The position numbers were made by a program, and so were the translations under genes. The notes under the pieces are model-generated. The model did no database searches. It was not told the origin of the DNA and worked only from the letters and a program-made list of their open reading frames with translations. Source: Phragmites australis (taxonomy: Eukaryota > Streptophyta > Magnoliopsida > Poales > Poaceae). From it: a stretch of 64,000 bases of DNA. Positions 10,164 through 23,312 of this stretch are shown piece after piece (positions within the stretch are counted from its first letter, which is position 1; each line of letters starts with the position of its first letter). The stretch is taken from positions 22,811,146 to 22,875,145 of the forward strand of contig NC_084940.1 of the NCBI RefSeq assembly GCF_958298935.1, in the 5' to 3' direction.

Positions 10164-12459
10164 CACTAGTGACGGGTGAGGAAATCACCTGTCACTAATG
10201 ACCGAACCGAACTAGTTGTAGAAAAACAAAGTCTCACATGGCTCCTTGCGGTCCACCCCTGGCCTTATCTCTCTCCCACTCCCACCTAGGCTTATCTCCT
10301 CATTTCCCTATCCCTCTCTCTCCTCTCTCCCAACACTTCTTCCCTTTTTGGTGAGCCTTGCTGAGGCAGAGAGAGATGCGGAGAGGGGCGGGTCCATGGC
10401 GAAGATCCCCATCGTTGAGCTCTTTTACACTGGCAAATCTGCTAGTTGGAGGTGATGGCGGCAGTGCAAGCATGCCAATCAGTGTGACGAAGCATGCCGA
10501 CACAGGCCCAAGTGTTGAGCAGCACAGACGTCTCCCCCATCGCTCTAGGGCTCGAGGGTCACAACGGTGATGGCATGGGAGGGCGCTTGTCGACCTCACC
10601 AACACTGGGATTTGCAATGGCGGTGTCCTCATCGACCTCGTGGAGGCGGCAATGGCTTGAAGGCACCGATTTGTGCGGCAATGGCCCAGTGTTTCCGCAC
10701 CTCTGCGATATGGTCCTCTGCTCCATGGACATGGAGAGCCGCGACATGGACTTCCTCCTCGCCAGGAGCCCCGTCCTGGAGACCCTAGGCATACTTGGAA
10801 GTAGGAAGACGGGGATGCACCTCCGCTGCGTGCAGATTTGCATGTCCGTTGTCAAGAGGATCGCCGTGGTGGACAACACAAGCCTCGAGCGGCTCTTCAT
10901 TTTTGGATCCATGACACTTGATGGCTCTTACATCAAGGTCAAGATTGGCAATGACTCGAGGCTGCGCTTACTTACTTGAAGCCCAGAATTCACATGCTGG
11001 AGATCCACATGTCATCAATGTATCAATTCCCGCTTGTCAGATCATTATATTCGTTTTATGCGACAATATGTAGATGCCAAGTTGTGATCTTTCCTCTGTT
11101 GCATATGCATTGTATGCATTCCAGGCCGGGATAAAGGCGAATCCAAGCACTATGGCCCCATGAGTCAAGATCTTGGGATTAATTGTGCATTTTGGAGTCT
11201 GGAATGATGCCAAAATGTTGCTCACCTTCCTCGGATGCTTTCCCAATGTTGAGACGCTACATATTGTGGTATTGACTATTTTGCATCATCACACACTAGC
11301 ATGATATGTCCATATTGCATATTGTGGTATTGACTAATTTGCATCATCACACACTAGCATGATATGTCCGTACTGCTAGTGCTACTTCATGATCACTGAT
11401 TTGTGCAAATTGAAGTCTGAAAAGCGACGAAGTCACTAACAAGCTCAACCTCAAGTTCTAGCAGGAGGCTGATCCCATTGAAAGCATCCAAGGCGATGAC
11501 TTTCCATGAATTCAGAATGGAGCGAAGTGAGACTACCTTCCTCAAGTTCTTCTAGAGTGCTTCTGTTGCAAAGGCGAAGTTCTAGGTTAATTTCTCTAGA
11601 ACTGGTTAGCGTTCTGTACTTCTGTTGCGAAGGCGATGTTCTAGGCTGTTGGCATCCATTTTATGAAGCTTTTGTTGGTCCTACTAGGATATTTAGCTAT
11701 AATTACTAAAGTTAATAGTACGCTTTATTGCATATGGATATTGTTAGCCAGGTAATTGTTGTTTTTGGATGAGAGCATTGTGAACTATTGTATCAGCATC
11801 TTATTGTCACTGCTTTGGCTATCTATGGCCTGGCATTGGTGATAATTTTTGCTTAATTTCTATCTTTTATTCCTGTTGAAAATTGTTTACATAGTCTGGG
11901 CTACTATCTGGCTTACAATCTCAGCAATTCTCTTCAGCATGCTGTTTTTGTTGCTTCCAGATCATGCCTTCTGAATGATCATGCATAGATTTAGCGAGTC
12001 TGCAAGTCAGTGATCATGAAAGCTTTCTATGGTCTTCCAACTTTTATGAAATGTGTGTGCTTAATTAATTTTGGCATGCATTTTGGTGTGTTCCGTCTTT
12101 TTGGGGGGATATTGACCAAATCTCATCTTCTATTTGCAATAATTTGGTGTGTTCCATCTCAGATTCTGATCCAACTAGTTTTCCTTTTTTTTTGTTTTTT
12201 AAACATGCATCAATGACGGGTCTAAACCCGACCCGTCACAGATGACACATATCAGTGATGGGTCGGATCTAGATTTGTCATTGATGTATAGTCATTAGTG
12301 ACGGGTCGAGTCCAGACCCGTCACTGATGTGTGTCATCAGTGATGGGTCTAGACCCGTCATTGTAAGTCCACAATAGTGACACGTTCAGAGTGACGGGTG
12401 TGGCATCCGTCAGTAATGAGGGTTATCACCCGTCACTAATAAGCGTTTATGAGGTAGTG
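10164..12459. mobile_element. CACTA-type non-autonomous element carrying an F-box gene fragment
   Basis: The right end, tatgaggtagtg at about 12448-12459, is the reverse complement of a CACTA terminus. The region 12213-12440 holds many direct and inverted copies of a motif around agtgacgggtc. At the left, 10164-10195 carries the same repeat (agtgacgggtgagg...cctgtcacta) but not a full matching terminus, so the left end looks truncated. The interior carries a decayed FBD/LRR F-box gene, which fits gene capture by a CACTA element. Confidence 0.6.
10396..11620 (+). pseudogene. FBD-associated F-box/LRR protein gene fragment
   Basis: A segment at about 10680-10980 reads as the LRR part of grass FBD-type F-box proteins: FPHLCDMVLCSMDM, DFLLARSPVLETLGI, CVQICMSVVKRIAVVD, SLERLFIFGSM and KVKIGNDSRLRLL. 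Homology continues in other frames at 11125-11270 (AGIKANPSTMAP, stop, then VKILGL and FLGCFPNVETLHIV). Near 11410-11560 it recurs as NKLNLKF followed by sequence resembling the FBD block. Frameshifts and stops separate these parts, and no F-box core is recognisable upstream. F-box proteins are substrate receptors of SCF ubiquitin ligases; this copy cannot encode one. It lies between CACTA subterminal repeats and was probably captured. Confidence 0.7.
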
Positions 12460-13050
12460 GGAAACATCACTTGGGTATGCTATATTAGTGAATACTTGTA
12501 CATATTATATCTCGTCGGTCGGATCCAATATGGGGTGCCTAGGTGAGTGGTCCCCATCCCTCTTGGGATGTCTTAAGAGCAACGTACCTTGGTGAAATGA
12601 GAAAGTGCATAATTGGGATGGTGGAACTAACTCCTACATCTGACTTAGGCCATTCAGATTGGAGCTAATTAACAGATTGATGAGATTGACTTTGTGTGTA
12701 TGTTCACTATATAGACTTGTTCATCTGATATTTCCTATTTAATTATAGGTTTGTGCACCTGAAACTTGATCCTTTAATTGAGACATTTAATAAATAAATG
12801 TTTTCCAAATAATTTGAAGAGATAGCCTCTAAAGCCAAACACTGTGTCTGTTCCCAGAAAAAGAAACAAAACTACATTGATGCTAATAATGTTAAAAGAG
12901 AAGTGTGACTTGGATAATAACTAAAAAGAAAAGATATAGGAAGAAAAACAAAAGCTACAAATCGACTCATTACTTTATTGTTGGTTCCTCATAGCATGAG
13001 GCATTTATTTTGAAATTTCGGGGCGAAATATTCATGATTATAAGTACATC

Positions 13051-13053
<3 letters not shown>
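12460..13053. other. Intergenic, no gene recognised
   Basis: AT-rich sequence with no domain-bearing open frame, ending in the microsatellite. Confidence 0.35.

Positions 13054-13128
<75 letters not shown>
13054..13128. repeat. (AT)n microsatellite
   Basis: An uninterrupted run of about 37 AT dinucleotides. Confidence 0.98.
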
Positions 13129-13130
<2 letters not shown>

Positions 13131-13346
13131 CACAAAATTTTGAAGAGATTTGTAAGTTGATTTAATGCCTTACCTCAAAGTGAAGGCATGTTATGACTTA
13201 ACCTGAGCATGGATCGGGCATGGCCAGGCCAACGAAAAACTCATCCATTTTGGGACAAAATCAGTTGACAAGGACCGGCCCTACGTTTAACTGGCAATCC
13301 TCTAACCAGACTGGAGCTAGGCCTCGGTTATTTCAGGCTACAACTT

Positions 13347-13850
13347 AGGGATGGCAATGGGTCTAGACCGGTCGGGTTGTACCACCCCATACCCGTACCC
13401 GTGTGAAAAAATTATGCCCGCTACAATACCCATACCCGCACACGGGTACGATATTTACCCGTACCCGTACCCGTGCGGGTAACGGGTACCCAACGGGTTA
13501 CCCACACACGGAAACTCACCCTCAACGATCGGGAGGGGCGACAGAGGGTGAGGCGGCGGTGACGGTAGGGAGGGGTGACGGAGGAGAAGGCAACGGCAGT
13601 GGAAGCCACTGGGAGGGGCGGCGGAAGCCCACCTAGGCCCAACTAGCCCGATTAGGTACATGAGTACGGGTAGGAGGAGAACGGGTACGGGTACGGGTAG
13701 TAGGAGAACGGACCCGTACCCGCTCCACCCGATGATTGACGATTTTCCCCATTAGTAGACCTGCGGGTATGAAAAGTGGTCCATACCATGCCCCTAATGG
13801 AGTAATTACCCACCGGGTTTCGGGTTTCGAGGCAGTCTCATATTTTTTCC
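13347..13850. repeat. Repeat rich in acccgt/acgggt words (possible hAT-like element)
   Basis: The segment starts tagggatggcaatgggt, a phrase similar to hAT-type terminal repeats. It contains dense clusters of acccgt (13390-13505) and its complement (13665-13730) in inverted arrangement. The matching right terminus is not visible. Overlapping open frames on both strands here are by-products of the repeat. Confidence 0.45.
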
Positions 13851-16800
13851 TAGACGCTCACAATAGTCAATGGTCGGGCTCGGGCTTTTTTCACGGTCCT
13901 ATTTAGGACTAGGTCATGAGCTAGTCCTAGACCTTTGAAGCACAGGGGGCAACAAAAAGCTTGCCCTGAAACCCAAAAGTTATTATATTTGTCAAAATAA
14001 TTATTAATGTTGACTTGTTAAAATTTTTGCAGGAATTTTATAAGATTCCTTATGAAAGTGGTTCATTCCGAGGGCCATATGTTAGAGAAAAAAGAATGGT
14101 CTCGTATTTCTACCTAGACGCTCCTGACCGGAACCTATTCGCCAGGTTTGTACTGGGACCTCTTGTCGCGTCAGCACAATCATCAACCTCACTCACCGGT
14201 TGGTGTCAATGTCACATGCATGTAGATACGATGATCACATATATTTACAGACGAGAAGACAACGGAAGAGTCGATAGGCAGCACATGCATATCTGGTGGT
14301 CTAGTGCTAGTAGGAATCTAGGCCAAGACAGCAGATTGGCTTTTAGGCATGTGATTGTGGCCAAGGAAAGAATGGATGGAAGCATCCTGTCCGAGCTATC
14401 TTCTTTGCTTTGCACGCGGCCGGCTCTCTATGATATGATTCCTCTGAGTTCTATTCGCCTGCCTTAGGGCAGCTTAGCTCCAACAGTTAGAGCTAGTTAC
14501 AAGCTTTAGTGCTTACGTGACATCTCATTTCTCCTCCAGACCAATAACATGCTCCACCTACTTCATCCCCGCCCCCGCTCCCCTTCTAACATCGGCCATC
14601 ATCCCCTCCCCCTCTAGCGTCGACTACCGCTGCCCTCACCGCCTCCTCCACCCACCCGACCGACGCCCTCCACCCACCTCGACCGCGGCGTGGCTTCCTT
14701 AGCGATATCAATGGCATCAATGGCAGCATGGGTGAACTCACCGACCGCCTCCATGCACGCTGTATCTCCGTGTATATGTCCTGTCTCCACATGCACATTT
14801 GTCCACATGTAGATGTAACGCATCTTCGAGGTTAATAATGGATGGTCAGAGAAATGCTCAGTCGTACGTTCATTTTTTTGTCGAACAATCACTCGCATGT
14901 AAGTTCGATACAAGACCGGTGTTTATGGATACTCGTGTGATAAGGAATGTCAAACTTTGGTTATCGACATCTCTGTTAAAATATCTTTTTACATTAATCG
15001 GGCACGTAAAGATGTTTTAGATTAGTTTACAAAATTTGCTTTCACAATGTTACGCCGAAATTTGTGATCAAAGTTGTGTTTCTACAGTCATGTCAGTCCA
15101 AAACCTCACTGTTTTATGACATATATTAAGAAATCATCTTGGGATATCTGTATTAGGACGTTAGAGATCGTTTGGGACATGGGAATTTCACAACCAGCTC
15201 TAGAACTAAGACTTGGGGCCGGGCTATTTCCAGGTGGTTCATGGCACAACGTTCTGACACGGTCCAAAATACAGCATGGCTTAAAAGACTTTGAGCCTAA
15301 CCTGGCTGTGCATGTGCTGGCACGGCTCAAACGAGCACACCAGACCCTTTTAGCGTTTTCTCCTTTTATGTTCCTCTTCCCTCCCTCTGTACCTTATCAT
15401 TTATCTATTCATTCATTGTGCTGTTGCCTAGCTCATCTAGCCATTCACACATCGGAAAGCTTGAGACAGAACAGGCTAAGACCTGACGAGATGGAAAAAC
15501 GATTAAGAAGCCATGAATAAAATGTTATGCAAGCTAGTGATAAGCACAATCACATCAGTAGTTAGGTTAGTACACATGCCCTTTGTCACCAGCTCGCTGC
15601 GTGGGGTTTTTTTTTTGATGCGTTGCGTTGAGCTGCAAATCGCATGCCCTCACTGTGGCTTTGGTGACCTGTGTGAAGGTTGGGCCTGTGCTGGGCACGA
15701 CGGGGCCGACCCAAGTCCCCCCTCTGTCAGCTCACTTCCCCGCCATTGGTGTGCAAAAGGAGGACTGGAGGAGCACGAGAGGAGAGGAGAGAGGAAAGCT
15801 GAGGAGAGCTCCGAGCCTCCGACGGAGAAGGCCCGCCTCTTTCTCCTCACAAATTACTTACTAATGGTCCCACCAGTAACGATGATTAATAATGTAAAAA
15901 AGCGAAGCTCTGCTTAAAGTTACATCTATTGGCAGTAGCTGAAAGGTAGTATTACTAGCACACAACGAGGAAGTTTTAACTGAAGAATGCATGCTCCTAA
16001 CTGATACGCCTAATTGCCTGTGGTAGGTACAATTTTAAGGTCGCGCAGATTAAGACGTGGTTTGCATGGTCTTCTAATCGCCCACATGTCCGAGACAAGA
16101 AAAAAATCAGATTACCCACATTTTGATTCCAACGTACCTGTCCCCGGCCTTTCTGTACACTTAAAGATTGACCAAATTAAAGATCCCCCTGACATGTTTT
16201 GTTGCTCTGGAAGCATATTTTCAAATCTGCACTGCATGCATGCAGAGTTAGATATATACTAATAAAAAGATCAGGTAGAGAACAAGGCGAAAATGTCTTA
16301 TATGATATGTGCTTAGGGTGGTGAAAGGCGAAAATGATCTATGCGTTAATTTGACACCCATAGATTGATTTTAATTCCCCTAAGCCATTTCTTTCTTTTT
16401 TTTAAACGCAAATTTGCCCTCATTTGGTTTAATTTCCACGATATATAAGCGCGTAACATGCTCACTGTGCTCATGTTCTTACTTTCTGTGAACGGGCTGC
16501 TGCATGTCCAGGGTTTTCAGTAAAAATTTAGAAAGGAGAAGTGGCTTCCAATCAAACAAAGCATGAGAAAGTGGCAGAGCACCTTAAACGTCATCGTCAG
16601 CCAGTAAGTGACAGACGCTGCCAAGCAGTTTGGGTGGGTCATTGTGTGGATTTTTCACTGTTGAATTTATATTAGGGATTTGACCTGGGCCCAACTTACC
16701 GGTTCAGTTGAATTCTTTGAAATGACTACATAAATCAAACCAACCAAACATGTATTGTTCCTTTGGTCCAGGGTCACCTCTAAAATGACTAGGTGGAGAA

Positions 16801-17090
16801 TGGTTGCGTTAGCCAAAAATTAGCATCTGGCCGAATCTCTCTAATGTGGCCAAATCTTTACAAGGCAAACTTCATCTTAATCCATGGACATCAAACAAAA
16901 CAGAGCGTTGCGTGCTCTCGGAAAAACCAAACAAAGCGCTGTACGTATTTTATCAATAGTGGCGCATCTAGCAAACAAACATTTTTTTCACTAACTTGTT
17001 TAGATACAAGAGGCCTCGTGTAAGAATAAATGTTCACCATCTTAGTTTCTCATCTGGATACATGTCCCCAATTACTCGTTTTAACTTGTA
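13851..17090. other. Intergenic, no gene confidently recognised
   Basis: The longest open frame is 150 codons at 14015-14467; I recognise no family in it and coding status is doubtful. A GC-rich block at 14560-14720 could be an exon remnant but no frame is convincing. The rest shows no motif. Confidence 0.35.
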
Positions 17091-17096
17091 TCTACA

Positions 17097-19147
17097 TGTA
17101 ACATCCCGGGGACCACCATAAGCCCAGAAAGCCACTCAAAACTACCTACGGATCCACCGAACAATAAAAATTTCAGCAGCACCTCCCCTAAAAATAGGTA
17201 TAACGGAAGCAAACAAACACAGGCAATTATATATGAATATCAACACACTAACATAATCCAACATCCTAGCAAAAGAGGAAGATTCCTCGAATGAACTTTC
17301 ATATCACGACAAAACCGGTAAACAACGAAACAACTAAGGGTCACCAATTGGCATCACAACCAAACTAAACATCAAGTGGAGGTGTTTCTGCATACGTCGT
17401 GCTGTTACCCATCCCGCATACTCACTATCACCTCACAGTGTACCTGGAAAAATAGTAAGGGTGAGATTCAAAAATCTCAGCAAGTGAATTGGTTTAATAT
17501 GCTATTTAGCTATAGTTGATTAAACATCATCTTTAATAAAGATAATAAGCTAATAGATTGATAATAACTGAATAACATAATTAAACTTGATAAAGCAACA
17601 ACAACCACATACCTCCATCGCTACTTATGATTCACCATATCAACTCAATCCAATATGGTACTAACGATTTCTTTGCAATATACGTACAACATCGAAGTTA
17701 TTAAATGAAGACTTCCATGTGAATGCATATGTGTGCATATGTTATACTCTTCCGCACCATTACCCCTCCACGGGCAACATAAGGGTGTGCGTCGTACCCC
17801 TCCATGGTAATGTACGATGTTGTACCGGTACAGTCATGGCCAGAAGATGGCAACATGACTTCCAATACATGAGATGCATATGTACAACATATTTTATGCA
17901 TAACCAACAACATAACTTCCAATATATGCGTAAAACTTCAAGAATTGCATACTATAATGAATGAACAACTGAAAAACGACAAATCTCGCTTAGTTCACTT
18001 CTTACTTCAAGAACATCATCGCTTACTTCATAAAATACCACGCGAACTAACTTTCAACGGATGATATCATCGTTTTATCAATTACTCCTAAACCACTCCT
18101 CCAAAACGAACAAGACTAGCACCATCAGAAAGATAGCGACTATATCTACAACTTTCATTTTTAGTTTATGTCGCATTCAACACCGATTAAACCTCAATTT
18201 CAAATTAACCCACTGCACACTAAACGGACCATCGAAACATTGATTCGACGATGAAAATGATTGATCACAAATATCTACAAGCATCTAAGGACTACGAAAA
18301 TATCACCTTTGTAATGAGGTCTTGAATCAACGGCAAACTCGTGGAAACACCCCTTCTTCTTCTTCTCTTTCTTCTTCTTCTTCTTCTCTCTTTCCTTCTT
18401 TCTTTATTCTTTCTTTCTTTCTTTTCTTCCTTTTTCTTCTCTGGCCAGTCGGCCCTTCCTCTCTACTCCCCTCTTCTTGCGGCCCTGCCTTGCCCCTCAT
18501 TGGCCATAGTTGGCAAGCAGTGCATAGCGCTGACTGACGGCGTGTGGCAGCAGCCAGATGCGGTGTGGCCAGGTGCGCGCAACGACGAGGGTGGCGAGAA
18601 GCGACAGTGGGTGGCAGGGCGGCGGCGGCAATAGCCAATGACAGTTGAGGGCAAGACGACGACTGGCAGTAGGGGCGGCAGCCCATGGGGAGCTGGGCCG
18701 ACGCCTGGCTCGGTCAGGGTGACGCGGCAGAAGGATGGGGCAGCAGCAGATGGGCGCAACGGGAGGTGGTGACCGGTGATAGGCGGTGGTCGGGGAGTGG
18801 TGATGGGCAGCGACCAGCGGCGGAGGTGGTGGCGACGCCTAGGGTTTGGTGCGGGCAGACAAGCCGTCGGGTGCTCTAGGTGGGGATCGGGGTGGTGACA
18901 GATTCCACCCGTCCTTATCCCTTTCTTTATTTTATTTTTCTCATCCAATGGTCTAAATTTATTGGGCTTGCTACAGTTTCACCGAACGTCCAAACAAAAT
19001 GTTAGATAGCAAAAGGAAAAGTCTCAATGAGATCTACGCATCTGCGGTCTTCGATTGTCCATCCGAGCATCAATTCAAAAGGTCAAATTTTGTACTCCTT
19101 GCAGGTCCCACGGTTAACTATTGAATTTTGCATTTTTGGGTATTACA
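17097..19147 (-). repeat. 3' LTR of the gypsy element
   Basis: This 2051-bp copy aligns with 23313-25874 but lacks about 500 bp relative to it: sequence equivalent to about 24230-24740 is missing near 18020-18040. It includes a pyrimidine-rich block (cttcttctttctttc, 18345-18440) and a GC-rich block (18450-18880). Open frames inside are not genes. Confidence 0.9.
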
Positions 19148-19163
19148 TTCTCCCCTCCCTAAA
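19148..19163 (-). other. Polypurine tract of the gypsy element
   Basis: On the minus strand the bases next to the 3' LTR read AGGGAGGGGAGAA, the purine run that primes plus-strand DNA synthesis. Confidence 0.8.
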
Positions 19164-19249
19164 AGGATTCGTCCCCAAATCTACCCGCTCCAAACTTACG
19201 GAAGGCAAGGATGACATAGCAAAAAAATGATGATAAACCACAATTAACG

Positions 19250-19923
19250 CTTACCAGCTTCTAAGAGCCAGGGGTTCTTCTTTCGCACTTGATCCTCAAG
19301 TTCCCAGGTTGCCTCACGCTCTGACTGATTTGACCAAAGGACCTTCACATACTTGATAATCCTCCGCCGCATGACTCACTCGTATGAGTCCAAGATACAG
19401 ACCGAACGACACTCCACGGTCAAAACCTGCTCCACTGTGATGGACTCCAGATCGATCTTATGCTTAGGGTCACGGGGATACTTCCTTATCATAGACATGA
19501 AAAACATTGTGCACCCCTCTTATTGAATCCGACAACTCCAGACGATAAGCCAAAATTCCAACACAGGCCATAACAAGAAAATGCCAATGCACTGAGGGCT
19601 GAACTTACCGGTGGTACCAAAATGAACAACACCCTTGGTCGGTGACACACTGAGATGCACGTGATCCCCAATAGCAAACTCGAGATCACAACGTCTAACA
19701 TCCGCATAGCTCTTCTGTCGGCTCTGAGCAACCAACAGATTCTCCTATACCTTCTTTGTAGTCTACTGAACAAAGTCCGAGCCAAGCAAAGCATTTCATC
19801 CACATTATCCAACCAAAGAGAAACACACTTCCGACCATACAAAGCCTCCAAGGAGTCATCTTGATACTCGCTTGAGAAGAAAACTCGGTCAAAGCTAGAT
19901 GGTCCTCTTAACTGCACTTTCAA
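19250..19923 (-). pseudogene. Gypsy integrase C-terminal fragment
   Basis: One minus-strand frame at 19520-19735 contains AQSRQKSYADVRRCDLEF followed by GDHVHLSVSPTKGVV and FGTTGKFSP, the integrase C-terminal (GPY/F-like) segment of grass Ty3/gypsy Pol. The preceding part, with EALYGRKC, is in another frame (19489-19923). Weak traces of the Pol tail continue towards 19260. Frameshifts and stops make it non-functional. It fixes both the superfamily and the minus orientation. Confidence 0.8.
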
Positions 19924-22900
19924 GATGGACTACAATCACATAACATGTCTTTAAGGTCTGAATCATCCGCTGACTGATCATCTGTCTGAGAATGGAAAAC
20001 TGTGCTATGAGAGAGTTCGTGCCCAAGACATTAAGCTAACTCCACTAAAACTGGACACACTTGAAGTTCCGACCGAAAGAATTGACTTCGGTGCACCATA
20101 CAAACTCACCACTTCCCTGACATCAAGTAAACCACAACATACGTCGAACTAATCGTCTTCAACGGAAAGAAAGCATGGACTCAGCAAACCCATCTACCAC
20201 AATTCAAAAGACATCTTCCCCTCGAGGCAAGAGAGACAAGACAACCATGTTGACTCATACTAAAAAGCTTTTAACTCCACTCTGAAACCTCCAACGGCAG
20301 CAACAGACTTGTAGACCGTTTAAGCTCAGCCTAAAGCTGCTTACAAAAATCGCAAATTGTCATAAAGAAAGGGACAATAAGAAAGGGACAACCTCCCATC
20401 TTCTCTTTATCTTACTGCGATCCTGCAACAGTATATCGTTCTTCACATCGATCTACTATGACACCAAGACTCCTTTTAAAACACGTAGCTTACAACTATC
20501 AGGACTAAGCTCCAAAGAGATGCCTTCCAAAACCTGCCTTCTGACCTCTTGGAGAAGATGATCATGCCATCACGTTTCACACTCTTAAAAGAGGAAACAA
20601 ATCCAAAAACCCACATCATCTTCACTGATATTATACCAGCAAGTTAGGAGACACTCTTTGACAAGCTCCGAAACCAAGGCATTAGCTAACTAGGAACCTC
20701 CTCTTCAATGGATGCAATTGCACCACAAAACATAGCTCGTCTAACACCACAAACTCAGATCAAACCCCTATAAGAATAAATGACTTTCTTTACCTCAATT
20801 ACACTCCTTCAGAGGGAGGATAAACTTAAAACCTTTATGGTTTAGGGCTTAAGGGAACATGGACACTGCACCACTTCCACAAATACCGCTAACACCAACA
20901 CCTGAGTAGGGTATCTGCTCAAGGACAATAACAACCATAAGGCATAAAACTTTAGCTGGTCACTCTTACATCGATGCATCACCGAGATTAGAAGGATCAA
21001 CCAGGGGATTTCAACCACTTACCCAAAACAAAAGTTCTGAACACCCAGTGACTCATCCTTCAAGGCACACGCTTAGACTTGCACACTCCAACCGAAACAC
21101 CAAAAAGCCTCCATCTATAGAGAGCCAGACCAATTACTAGACTACGCTGGTCGCCACATCCAGAAGCATGCCAGAATGGTATGCTAGAAAACTTCTCATC
21201 TTGCTCACACTATCAGTCCTGCCATACTATCTACAACCACACCACGACTTCTTCAAACTAACACCGCATCTACAACAGAACCTCCGCAAAAGTGGAAGAG
21301 ACATCGGTTAATCCAATGGACAAGACAACCATTGTGGAAAACTCGTGCAGAGGGACGAAGACATGCCTTCTACAACATCAAATATATCATTCCAACCCAA
21401 GAATAGTTGCTTTACAAAGACAATTTAGGAAACACGCTGTGCAACCTTAGCTCATAGTCACCAGTCTGAGCACTGGCATACCACACTCCTCTTCGGGTCC
21501 CTAGAGAGCATACGCCCTTCTAGACAACACCAATCTATAGAGGCCCACCTCAACAAGGTCATCCTCTTCCACAACACTCCCTTAAAAGGGGGAGCACTCA
21601 CTAGCTTCTGAACATAACTCTGAACTCACCACGCAAACTCCAGGGTGAACTCCACCTTTTCAGCACTCTTCCTTCATATCAGGGTTTGGATAAACCCAAC
21701 TGTAAACCATCCTTGGAACACGCATTTACGCCATAGCAACCAAGCACCAAAGGAATCGCTTTACGTCATAGCAGGTACTTATTCCCAATAGGTACAAACT
21801 TCTAGCACACAACCTACCCAGACATCTTTTTGTCAAAACTCCATCTTAGAGAAAAAAGCTAGAGCAAACCAACGAAAATTTGATCCACTACTGAAAAAAA
21901 CTCAAGTCAGGAATTAGCCAATTACTTCCTCAGCTCCACTCACTCCACAAGAGTCAAAAGGAAGAAAACCTTAGCTCAGACCACACACGAAGAATCACTC
22001 AAGGGAAAGCCACAGCAAACTCTAGCGATCCATCCGGCTACTTGGCTAGGAAAGGTTCGGGCAACCCAAACTTCAGGATCCACCCAATGAGCAAAATTCA
22101 TTGGGATAATACACCAGCTCTCAACAACGATGAGTTGACTTAGCAACCCATCAAGAAGCTATAGAACACTACCTTAACAATAAACCCTAAACAACACCAA
22201 CGTGCCTATCAGCCAAGTTTAAACTTTGCTTCCTCCTTCCAAACAAAAAAATCTCCACGTCGAACATAACGGGGTTCGCTAGGCGAACATGAGGAAAAAA
22301 CTTAATGAACCGACCAACAACTCTGTCTTGGCCTTGCGGGCACCAGCTTTCAGCACTTCCTATATAAATAACATAACATAATAGGAGTAGAACCACTAAT
22401 CCAAATGGTAGATTCCTACTCCCAAAGCAAGAAAACCACTCCACTCAAGCCATCTGGAGAACCATTCAAACTGCAACATAACCTTCTACGACTACACAAA
22501 GCAACCACACAAGAAATTGCATTACCATTCCAACTACAAAGGAACACTTCGAACCAAAAGAAAAACAAGAAAGTACAAACCCTCAGGCTTAAACACTTGG
22601 TCTCAGCAACGCCAAAGACTATATTACAACCCTCGGCAAAATGACTTACATAACCTTTAGGAACCCCACTCGGGTCCAGCCCGCATCGCGTCACCACGGT
22701 CGGCAAAAGACTGGCTTGACTCCACAGAGAAACAACCCTACACCATTCTGAGGTTTTGTCTAAAAAGGTCATCACTCTAACTTGTAGGATAAGGCACACA
22801 TCGATCAACTTCTCCGACACCCCAAAAACGAACAATTAGGGTACACGATATGGGGGTCAATTTGTCCCATACCCAAAATATTCGCTCTGTATGTGGATCA

Positions 22901-23298
22901 TTCAATTGCAAACCTAAGACTCGGTCAACCTCACCTGGCATTGTAGAAAAGGCATCATGGGGGCCCTCTATTCAACCCATCTGCAATGTCAAACAACAAA
23001 CATGCTACTGGTCTTCAGAAGCTTTTCAGGTCCTACAGGCCACGACAACAACTTCAACCTATTGGACATCCTCACTACTCCAACAGAAACAACTACAACA
23101 CCTTAACTACTTACAAACGATCAAACACTAAGGTATACACATAAAGAAACAATTAAGTAACTTTAACAATTATTTAAAGAAATAAACAAAGATGAGAAGA
23201 GATAAACAAGTCGTATGCAATGAAATACATCACATACCCATCCTACATGTGTCTGTGTGTCAAATTTAACCTTTAATTACTTAGGATCTAAAGCCTAG
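19924..23298 (-). other. Decayed gypsy interior, no readable gag/RT
   Basis: The distance between the LTRs (about 4.2 kb) is short for a gypsy interior. No reverse transcriptase or gag zinc-knuckle motif can be read in any frame. The open frames (e.g. 22416-22835) do not resemble retroviral-like proteins. The region is assigned to the element by position only. Confidence 0.55.
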
Positions 23299-23310
23299 GC
23301 TCTGATACCA
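23299..23310 (-). other. Primer binding site of the gypsy element
   Basis: The minus strand reads TGGTATCAGAGC, complementary to the 3' end of initiator tRNA-Met, two bases inside the 5' LTR. Confidence 0.9.
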
Positions 23311-23312
23311 AC

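Noticed and set aside
10164..10168. CACTA word as a left terminus of the F-box-bearing element
   Set aside because: The bases after it match an internal subterminal repeat rather than the reverse of the right terminus, so I treat the left end as truncated rather than intact.
14015..14467. 150-codon frame, possible gene
   Set aside because: No recognisable domain, no neighbouring exons with matching splice sites, and it lies in sequence otherwise lacking genes.
18327..18948. Overlapping long frames on both strands
   Set aside because: They arise from the pyrimidine-rich and GC-rich blocks of the gypsy LTR and recur in the partner LTR at 25034-25683.
22416..22835. Minus-strand 139-codon frame within the gypsy interior
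   Set aside because: It falls where gag would be expected but shows no gag or zinc-knuckle features and is biased towards hydrophobic residues.
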